Assembly: GCA_046538945.1 (NCBI GenBank)
Contig: JBKHHW010000092.1
Location: 1-11,670 of the forward strand
Source of the DNA: JAEZKC01 sp046538945
GTDB taxonomy: Bacteria > Fibrobacterota > Chitinivibrionia > Chitinivibrionales > Chitinispirillaceae
Length of the DNA stretch: 11,670 nucleotides
Reading direction: 5' to 3'
The notes beneath the pieces were generated by a model. The model ran no database searches and was not told the origin of the DNA. It saw only the letters and a program-made list of their open reading frames with translations. Within the stretch, counting starts at the first letter, position 1. Each line of letters begins with the position of its first letter. The translations under genes were made by a program, and so were the position numbers. Positions 6,749-11,670 of this stretch are shown here, piece after piece.

Positions 6749-7036
6749 ATGCCAGCTGCAAAATCGCGCATTACTGTCAACCATGACGAAATCAGGCACT
6801 GGGTGGAGGATCACGAGGGCAAGCCGGTCAGAGTGAGAGGTACCGGTAACGGGGATGATCCGGGAGTTCTGCGGATCGATTTCCCGGGCGGAGCCGGCGA
6901 GGAGACGTTCGAAAGAATATCCTGGGATGAGTGGTTTGACAAGTTCGACCACAGCCACCTGGCATTCCTCTACCAGGAAAGAAAGAAAAGCGGAGAGGAC
7001 AGCACCTTTTTCAAGCTGGTTAAAAGAAATCAGTAG
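6749..7036 (+). CDS. Small conserved-looking soluble protein (95 aa)
   Basis: This short acidic and basic protein begins MPAAKSRITVNHDEIRHWVE and has the core GKPVRVRGTG, GVLRIDFPGG, ISWDEWFDKFD, LAFLYQE and STFFKLVKR. From memory, a widespread family of ~95-100 residue proteins shares this pattern (HxxIRxW...GILRIDF...ISWxEFFxKF...LAFLYQE...SxFFKxV). Some members are labelled 1,4-alpha-glucan branching enzyme, but the protein is far too small for a glycosidase domain, and I give no function. The start at 6749 is chosen because GAGGAG sits 6 bases before it; the longer frame from 6578 overlaps the leader of the divergent barrel gene. The coding sequence is followed after 23 bases by another small gene on the same strand, probably in one operon. 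Confidence 0.82.
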   Translation: MPAAKSRITVNHDEIRHWVEDHEGKPVRVRGTGNGDDPGVLRIDFPGGAGEETFERISWDEWFDKFDHSHLAFLYQERKKSGEDSTFFKLVKRNQ

Positions 7037-7059
7037 CCTCACTGCACAGGGAGGAGCTT

Positions 7060-7242
7060 ATGATAAACGTAGAGATGACCGATACTCAGGCCAGACTGTT
7101 GATTGAAACTCTGGAGGGAAGCATTTCGGAGATCCGCATGGAGATAGCCGATACGGATAGTCCGTTCTATAAAGACAAACTGAGGGAAAGAAAAGAGGAG
7201 TTCGCAGCTATTCTGAATCAGATCAAATCCAAATCAGGCTAG
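7060..7242 (+). CDS. Small helical protein (60 aa)
   Basis: This 60-residue protein is almost certainly two long helices: MTDTQARLLIETLEGSISEI, then an EIADTDS turn, then YKDKLRERKEEFAAILNQIK. The EIADTD...YKDKLRERK pattern resembles small helical proteins of unknown function that I have seen in many proteobacterial-type genomes; no activity is known to me. The start is strongly supported by GGGAGGAG about 4 bases upstream. The gene lies 23 bases after the 95-residue protein gene and is likely co-transcribed, suggesting a shared role. A large inverted repeat that could act as terminator follows directly. Confidence 0.78.
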   Translation: MINVEMTDTQARLLIETLEGSISEIRMEIADTDSPFYKDKLRERKEEFAAILNQIKSKSG

Positions 7243-7246
7243 ACCG

Positions 7247-7300
7247 ATACCGGGGTCTGATCCCGCTGGCCCGCCGGGGCAGCCGGACCGGACCCCGTAT
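7247..7300. terminator. GC-rich inverted repeat between convergent genes
   Basis: ATAC (7247-7250) and GGGGTC (7252-7257) pair with GACCCC (7291-7296) and GTAT (7297-7300). That is ten pairs with one bulged C at 7251. The enclosed GC-rich segment (7265-7281) can fold further, with GCTG and CAGC as arms. It lies between the small-protein gene and the convergent galE gene and probably ends transcription in both directions. A clear T tract is absent. Confidence 0.5.
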
Positions 7301-7302
7301 TA

Positions 7303-8283
7303 CTACTGATTAACCAACTTTTCCCGGTATACTCTCCAGGTCGAAGATACCAGCGTCTCCACATCGCTGAACTGCGCTTTCCAGCCCAGAACCCGGTTGG
7401 CTTCAGTGGATGATGCCACCACCCGGGCAGGATCTCCGGCCCGGCGCCCGGACATCCGTGCAGGCACCGGCCGTCCGGTCACCTCCCTGGCCTTCTCGAG
7501 CATCGCCTTCACACTTATCCCGCTTTCGCTTCCCAGATTGAGAGTCACGTTCTCATTTTTGGAGGAGACGTGCTCGAGAGCCAGCGCATGCGCCTCGGCC
7601 AGATCAGACACGTGCACGTAATCGCGTATGCAGGTCCCGTCAGGAGTATCCCAGTCATCACCGAACACATCCAGCCTCTCCCGCTTTCCCGCCGCCACTT
7701 CCATTATCACGGGAAGCAGGTTTGATGGGTTGCGTTCCAGGCCGGAAATCCTCCCCTTCACATCATACCCCGCGGCATTGAAATAGCGCAGGGCGGCGAA
7801 GTTGAGTTTTTTGAGCCGGCTGTACCAATCGAGAAAACGCTCGATCTCAAGCTTGGTGAAACCGTAGTAGTTTTCGGGATTCTGAGGGTGCTGCTCATCC
7901 ATAGGCAGATAGCGCGGCTCTCCGTACACAGCCGCCGATGACGAAAACACCACATTGCCGATCCCGGTCTGGCAGGCCGCATTGAGCAGGTTGAGTGTGC
8001 CGGTTATATTGTTCACCGAGTACTTTTCAGGAACGATCATAGACTCACCGGCAGCCTTGAACGCAGCCAGGTGAATGAATGCATCGAACCCCCCGGACAT
8101 GGTCTGCACAAGCGTGTCGTAGTCCAGAATATCACCCTGCACGAAACCGGCTTCCTCAAAGAGATTCTCCCTGCTGCCGCTGGAGAGGTTGTCGTATACC
8201 GTGACCTCATGTCCTCTGTCCAGAAGAGTACGCGTGACATGACTCCCGATATATCCTGCCCCTCCTACAACCAGCACCTTCAT
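7303..8283 (-). CDS. galE: UDP-glucose 4-epimerase
   Basis: This 326-residue protein interconverts UDP-glucose and UDP-galactose using a bound NAD, in the cytoplasm, for galactose use and surface polysaccharide synthesis. It is an extended short-chain dehydrogenase: the Rossmann motif GGAGYIGS is at 7-14, SSSAAVYG gives the catalytic Ser (S116), and YGFTK gives the catalytic Tyr and Lys (Y140, K144). Other GalE hallmarks are LAAFKAAGES (72-81), RYFNAAG, and the substrate-binding region NLLPVIMEVAAGKRERLDVFG...DTPDGTCIRDYVHVSDLAEAH. Length and motif order are those of a full GalE. A related 4-epimerase acting on N-acetyl sugars is possible but less likely. The start is fixed by AGGAG 7 bases upstream, which overlaps the stop of the S1-type gene, so the two genes are coupled on one transcript. 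Confidence 0.94.
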   Translation of the reverse strand: MKVLVVGGAGYIGSHVTRTLLDRGHEVTVYDNLSSGSRENLFEEAGFVQGDILDYDTLVQTMSGGFDAFIHLAAFKAAGESMIVPEKYSVNNITGTLNLLNAACQTGIGNVVFSSSAAVYGEPRYLPMDEQHPQNPENYYGFTKLEIERFLDWYSRLKKLNFAALRYFNAAGYDVKGRISGLERNPSNLLPVIMEVAAGKRERLDVFGDDWDTPDGTCIRDYVHVSDLAEAHALALEHVSSKNENVTLNLGSESGISVKAMLEKAREVTGRPVPARMSGRRAGDPARVVASSTEANRVLGWKAQFSDVETLVSSTWRVYREKLVNQ

Positions 8284-8290
8284 CAGAATA

Positions 8291-8296
8291 CTCCTA
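8291..8296 (-). promoter_or_regulatory. Shine-Dalgarno of galE overlapping the S1 stop
   Basis: On the minus strand TAGGAG combines the TAG stop of the S1-type gene with the AGGAG ribosome site of galE, 7 bases before its ATG. This indicates translational coupling of an unexpected gene pair. Confidence 0.75.
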
Positions 8297-9775
8297 CTTC
8301 TTCTGTTTTAGAGCCGCAAGCAGAGCCGCTCCGAACTCGGTTGATGTATTTTCCTTCTTCTCAGCCTTTGCCTGCTTCTGCATGAACTGCTTTGCCTCTT
8401 CGCTTTCCCCCTGCCCTTCAGCAAGTCCGTACGAAAGAGACATCCGGCGGCTCTCTGTATCGATTGACATTACCCGAACAGTAACCTTGTCACCCTGCTT
8501 GAGGGAATCCTTCTTGTCGGCGGCCATATTAGAGAACACAAGCAGTCCTGTGATACCTTCCGCCAGATCGATGAAATAGCCGTACTTGGCTTTCTTGGCG
8601 ACGGTACCCTCTACCTCTCCGCCGACCGGGAACTTCTGCTCCACATCGTTCCAGGGATCATCGGCAACATCCTTGAGAGTAAGAGATACGCTTTTCTTCT
8701 TTTCATCCATGCTCAGAATCGTAACCGTGACCGTCTGACCCACCTTCACCACTTCGGAGGGATGATGCACCCTCTTGGCCCAGGACATCTCTGAAACGTG
8801 AACCAGCCCCTCGGCTCCGGGAATGATCTCGACAAAAGCACCGAAATCAGCCAAACGGGTCACCTTGCCCTCAATAGACTGGCCGATAGAATAATCGGAG
8901 AACACTTTGGTCCAGGGATCCTCGAAGATCTGCTTGATGGAGAGGGAGATTTTTGAATTCCGCAAAGGTTCCTTGCGTTCCACCCTGAGGACCATGAATT
9001 CCACTTCCTGCCCGACAGAAAAGGTTTCTCCCAGATTCTGGGCCCGCTCCCAGGACACTTCAGAAATATGAACCAGCCCCTCCAGATCACCGATCTCCAC
9101 AAACAGCCCGAAGTCGGCGACTTTGGAAATTTTTCCTTTCAGAACAGACTTCTCTTCAGCTGCTTTGGCCAGACTTTTGAGCTGCTCATCCAGCCCGGAC
9201 TCGAGAAGAGGAACACGGCTCACAACTATATTTCTTCCGCCCTCGGTGATGCGGGTAATCACGAATTCAAGCGTCTTGCCCAGATACACATTCACATCGC
9301 TGGTGTATTTGATATCGATCTGAGAAACGGGGCAGAACGCACGGTGGCCCATAATTTTAACGTTCAATCCGCCCTTGCTCACGCCGGTAACCTTACCCTG
9401 CACCGGCATTTTACTGTTGAGGGCGTCCCGGAGTTCCTCCACATCGGCCGTGTGCCCTCCAAGGCTTTTGCTGACCACTGTTTCGCTTGCATTGTCTGAA
9501 ACGACATAGCCGTTTACGATATCACCTTCTTTAACCTGCACTTCCCCATCCTCTCCGATCAGCTCGCTTCTTTTCATAAGAGCTTCGTTTTTGCCCCCTA
9601 TATCCAGGAAAACATACTCTGAACCAACTCTTGTGACCTTGCCCGAAACTTTTTCCCCGGGAGAAAAGCTTTTGACCTTCTTATCGTAACTATCAAGCAT
9701 CTTCATCAACTGATCAGATTTCTGATCCTCTGACTTATTTTCATCAAAAAAGTTATCGTAATCCTTGTCCTGCAT
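8294..9775 (-). CDS. Five-domain S1-type RNA-binding protein
   Basis: This predicted 493-residue cytoplasmic protein is built from five S1 (OB-fold) RNA-binding domains at about 38-103, 122-189, 208-282, 295-369 and 381-450. Domains 3 and 4 carry the textbook ADFGLFVEI...GLVHISEVSW and ADFGAFVEI...GLVHVSEMSW motifs. The second domain has KGGLNVK..GHRAFCPVSQID, a signature I recall from S1-like proteins of deltaproteobacterial type. The N-terminal 37 residues are acidic and charged and probably disordered; a charged linker and FGAALLAALK end the protein. Canonical ribosomal S1 has six domains and about 550 residues, so this may be the organism's S1 or, more likely, a paralog that aids translation or mRNA handling. 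The start at 9775 is chosen over the longer frame from 9886 because GAGGAG lies 5 bases upstream and the N-terminus then matches the family. Confidence 0.88.
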   Translation of the reverse strand: MQDKDYDNFFDENKSEDQKSDQLMKMLDSYDKKVKSFSPGEKVSGKVTRVGSEYVFLDIGGKNEALMKRSELIGEDGEVQVKEGDIVNGYVVSDNASETVVSKSLGGHTADVEELRDALNSKMPVQGKVTGVSKGGLNVKIMGHRAFCPVSQIDIKYTSDVNVYLGKTLEFVITRITEGGRNIVVSRVPLLESGLDEQLKSLAKAAEEKSVLKGKISKVADFGLFVEIGDLEGLVHISEVSWERAQNLGETFSVGQEVEFMVLRVERKEPLRNSKISLSIKQIFEDPWTKVFSDYSIGQSIEGKVTRLADFGAFVEIIPGAEGLVHVSEMSWAKRVHHPSEVVKVGQTVTVTILSMDEKKKSVSLTLKDVADDPWNDVEQKFPVGGEVEGTVAKKAKYGYFIDLAEGITGLLVFSNMAADKKDSLKQGDKVTVRVMSIDTESRRMSLSYGLAEGQGESEEAKQFMQKQAKAEKKENTSTEFGAALLAALKQKK

Positions 9776-9989
9776 AACATCTCCTCGGAAATAAATACGG
9801 TAGGGCACATAAGACAATCTCGTAAAATACCTTATGCTAGTCATTAATAAAAGACAGAATATCCTATAGTGGCATCTTTGAGGCATTTTTCTTATCAGAA
9901 TCTGCCCGTTTTTTGATTATCCAGTATGTCCTTGCATAATTCTGTTTGTATTTTGTGGTTTCGTTTCGTTTATAATCAAGTGAGGTACC

Positions 9990-10358
9990 ATGTACGAAAT
10001 ATCTACCGAGGCGCACTTTTCCGCTGCTCACCGACTCCGCAACTACAGCGGCCCGTGCGAAAACCTCCACGGCCACAACTGGGTTGTCCGGGCCACGGTC
10101 CGGTGCAAGGAGCTTGACCACAGCGGTTTGGGCATCGATTTCAAGGTGCTCAGGCACAATCTCAAACTGATTCTTGAGGAATTTGACCACAAGGACCTCA
10201 ATGACGTGCTTGATCCCGTGGGCCTGAACCCCTCATCGGAGAACATCGCCCGCTACGTTTTCGAAAAACTCGAGAAATCGCTTCAAAGCTGGGATGGCAA
10301 GGTGGCCAGAGTCGAGGTTCAGGAAACACCGGGCAACTGTGCGGCCTATTACGTGTAA
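9990..10358 (+). CDS. queD: 6-carboxy-5,6,7,8-tetrahydropterin synthase
   Basis: This 122-residue enzyme converts 7,8-dihydroneopterin triphosphate to 6-carboxytetrahydropterin, the first committed step to queuosine after GTP cyclohydrolase. It is a tunnelling-fold protein of the PTPS family. Zinc ligands are H14 (in HFSAAH) and H27 and H29 (in LHGHN). The catalytic Cys is C23 in the CENLHGHN motif, D66 and H67 in FDHKDLN serve proton transfer, and E112 in VQETPGN binds the pterin. The single Cys at C23, in CxxxHGH, distinguishes QueD from eukaryotic PTPS. Length equals that of well-known QueD proteins. GAGG lies 4 bases before the ATG. It heads a queD-queE-queC run, with queE starting 7 bases after its stop, and is divergent from the S1 gene. 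Confidence 0.95.
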   Translation: MYEISTEAHFSAAHRLRNYSGPCENLHGHNWVVRATVRCKELDHSGLGIDFKVLRHNLKLILEEFDHKDLNDVLDPVGLNPSSENIARYVFEKLEKSLQSWDGKVARVEVQETPGNCAAYYV

Positions 10359-10365
10359 TCAGACT

Positions 10366-11004
10366 ATGCTCAGGGTATGTGAAATATTTAGCAGCATACA
10401 GGGTGAATCCACATTTGCCGGCCGGCTCTGCACTTTCGTGCGGCTTTCGGGGTGCAATCTCAGGTGCACATGGTGCGATACAGCCTACTCCCGGGAAGAG
10501 GCGGGGAGGGAGATGAGCATCGAGCAGATCCTGAGCGAAGTCGGCACCTATGAGGTTGACCTGGTCGAGATCACCGGCGGGGAGCCGCTTCTTCAGCCGG
10601 AAACTCCCCGGCTCTGCGAACGTTTGCTTCAGAAAGGCTACGAAGTTCTGGTCGAAACCAACGGAACGCAGGATATCGGTCTCCTGCCTTCGGGAGTGAG
10701 ACGGATTATCGATGTGAAATGTCCCGGGAGCGGAGCCGCAGACAGTTTTCTCACCAGCAATATTGAAAAGATCGGGAGCGGTGATGAAGTGAAGTTTGTG
10801 CTTTCGTCGCTCGATGATGCGCGGTGGGCTGAGGATTTCATAACAGGAAACGAGCTGGGGAAAAGATGCACCGTAATTTTCTCTCCTGTAGTGGGTATGC
10901 TCGAGCCGGGACTTCTTGCCGACTGGATGGTGAAAGAAAGAGTTGAGGCGCGACTTGGTCTTCAGCTTCACAAACTGATATGGGGAGACGCCCGCGGGGT
11001 GTGA
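10366..11004 (+). CDS. queE: 7-carboxy-7-deazaguanine synthase
   Basis: This 212-residue radical SAM enzyme rearranges 6-carboxytetrahydropterin, the QueD product, to 7-carboxy-7-deazaguanine, the next step toward queuosine. The motif C30-NLR-C34-TW-C37 is the canonical CX3CX2C and is followed by DT, as usual in QueE. The N-terminal IFSSIQGES (7-15), the SAM-binding ITGGEPLLQ and the VETNGT and DVKCPGSG segments all match the family. The chain is slightly shorter than the E. coli enzyme but complete. ATG 10366 is preferred to an in-frame start at 10294 because it leaves the family's normal N-terminus and does not overlap queD. No Shine-Dalgarno is visible, and with only 7 bases to the queD stop, coupled translation is likely. 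Confidence 0.94.
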   Translation: MLRVCEIFSSIQGESTFAGRLCTFVRLSGCNLRCTWCDTAYSREEAGREMSIEQILSEVGTYEVDLVEITGGEPLLQPETPRLCERLLQKGYEVLVETNGTQDIGLLPSGVRRIIDVKCPGSGAADSFLTSNIEKIGSGDEVKFVLSSLDDARWAEDFITGNELGKRCTVIFSPVVGMLEPGLLADWMVKERVEARLGLQLHKLIWGDARGV

Positions 11005-11015
11005 CGAGGAGTTCA

Positions 11016-11046
11016 GCGGCTGCATCCCTTTGAGTTTGTCAGCCGC
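11016..11046 (+). repeat. Hairpin between queE and queC
   Basis: GCGGCTG (11016-11022) pairs perfectly with CAGCCGC (11040-11046) around a 17-base loop, in the 73-base gap between queE and queC. There is no T tract after it, so it is not an intrinsic terminator. It could be an mRNA processing or stability element, or chance. Confidence 0.4.
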
Positions 11047-11077
11047 ACATTCCAAACCAGCAGATAGGGTTTAACAA

Positions 11078-11670
11078 ATGAAAAATGCAGTTCTTCTACT
11101 GAGCGGCGGTATCGACAGTGCCACCTGCGGAGTGATCGCCAGAGACGAGGGTTTCAGAATTCACGCAATGAGCTTTTCCTACGGGCAGAGGCACAGTGTT
11201 GAGCTGCAGTCGGCAAGGAATGTGGCGGATTTCCTCGGGGCACAAGAGCACCGAGTGGTACAGATAGATCTTGCCGCGTTCGGAGGCAGCGCGCTTACAT
11301 CCGATATTGACGTTCCCAAGGGACGCCGGATCGAAGAGGAAAATGATATCCCCAGCACCTATGTTCCGGCGCGCAACACCATTTTCCTCTCCTTTGCACT
11401 GGCCTGGGCGGAGGTGCTCGGCATTTCCGACATTTTCATAGGAGTAAACGCGGTGGATTATTCAGGCTACCCCGACTGCAGGCCCGAATTCATCTCCGCT
11501 TATGAAAACATGGCCAACCTGGCCACCAAAGCCGGGGTAGAGGGAAACAGGTACCGCATTCACACGCCGCTTATATCCCTGACCAAAGCGGATATCATCA
11601 GAAAAGGTGTGGGGCTTGGAATGGACTACGGGCTAACCCACAGCTGCTATGACCCTCTTGTCGGAGGGCT
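11078..11670 (+). CDS. queC: 7-cyano-7-deazaguanine synthase, cut at window edge
   Basis: This gene runs off the right edge: 197 complete codons are present and no stop is reached. QueC turns the QueE product, 7-carboxy-7-deazaguanine, plus ammonia and ATP into preQ0. The N-terminal PP-loop for ATP is SGGIDS (9-14). Further family landmarks follow: SFSYGQRH, then STYVPARNTIFLS, then GVNAVDYSGYPDCRPEF, then PLISLTKADII. C191 in THSCYDP is the first of the four zinc-binding Cys; the other three normally follow within about 30 residues and would lie beyond the window. From the family length I estimate that about 25-30 residues are missing. ATG 11078 has only a weak AGGG ribosome site about 8 bases upstream. 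The gene completes a queD-queE-queC cluster in pathway order. Confidence 0.94.
   Translation, partial: MKNAVLLLSGGIDSATCGVIARDEGFRIHAMSFSYGQRHSVELQSARNVADFLGAQEHRVVQIDLAAFGGSALTSDIDVPKGRRIEEENDIPSTYVPARNTIFLSFALAWAEVLGISDIFIGVNAVDYSGYPDCRPEFISAYENMANLATKAGVEGNRYRIHTPLISLTKADIIRKGVGLGMDYGLTHSCYDPLVGG

Noticed and set aside
9776..9886. 37-residue N-terminal extension of the S1-type protein
   Set aside because: Its composition (Arg, Tyr, Ile rich) is unlike the acidic S1 N-terminus, and GAGGAG marks the start at 9775.
9971..9976. TATAAT upstream of queD as its promoter
   Set aside because: A start 7 bases after it would fall inside the Shine-Dalgarno at 9982-9985, and no good -35 box is at the right distance. 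The true queD promoter is not clear to me.
9776..9989. preQ1 riboswitch ahead of queD
   Set aside because: I looked for the compact preQ1-I hairpin with its A-rich tail and found no matching stem or tail in this divergent gap.
10198..11055. Minus-strand open frame of 285 codons opposite queD and queE
   Set aside because: queE carries complete radical SAM motifs on the plus strand; the antisense frame has shadow-like composition and no start signal.

Overview
This window reads as ordinary chromosomal housekeeping and signalling DNA from a Gram-negative-type bacterium. The Gram-negative inference rests on a signal-peptide-bearing outer-membrane barrel protein, a multi-domain S1-type RNA-binding protein, and Shine-Dalgarno sites of the GGAG/GAGGAG type ahead of most genes. 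The barrel protein's signal peptide ends in ...SFAQ, a style common in Fibrobacterota; that phylum is only a weak guess. TGA, TAA and TAG all end genes here, so the genetic code looks standard.

Layout. 1-735: AT-rich then GC-richer non-coding DNA with one intrinsic-terminator-like hairpin. 736-1605 (+): an orphan radical SAM protein with a CX4CX2C cluster motif. 1606-1918: gene-free but rich in inverted repeats. 1919-5101 (-): a 980-residue CHASE2 class III adenylate cyclase followed by a translationally coupled small membrane protein, driven by a good sigma70-type promoter at 5136-5165. 5307-5900 (+): a PgsA-type CDP-alcohol phosphatidyltransferase. 5932-6606 (-): an outer-membrane beta-barrel protein, convergent with pgsA. 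6749-7242 (+): two small soluble proteins with strong ribosome sites. 7303-9775 (-): a five-domain S1 protein followed by galE, again with the downstream Shine-Dalgarno overlapping the upstream stop codon. 9990-11670 (+): queD, queE and queC (cut by the window edge).

How the genes work together. QueD, QueE and QueC act in succession to turn the GTP-derived precursor dihydroneopterin triphosphate into preQ0, the base precursor of queuosine in tRNA. The cyclase would convert a periplasmic signal, read by CHASE2, into cAMP; the coupled membrane peptide may be its partner. PgsA makes phosphatidylglycerophosphate for membranes, and GalE supplies UDP-galactose or UDP-glucose for surface polysaccharide.

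I did not find a clear undescribed system. The items most worth a second look are the roughly 220-residue insertion in the CHASE2 domain, the small membrane protein coupled to the cyclase, the structured gene-free stretch at 1606-1918 (which also holds a protein-like minus-strand frame broken by one TGA), the possibly leaderless radical SAM gene, and the pair of small conserved-looking proteins at 6749-7242. No tRNA, rRNA, CRISPR array or intact mobile element was seen.
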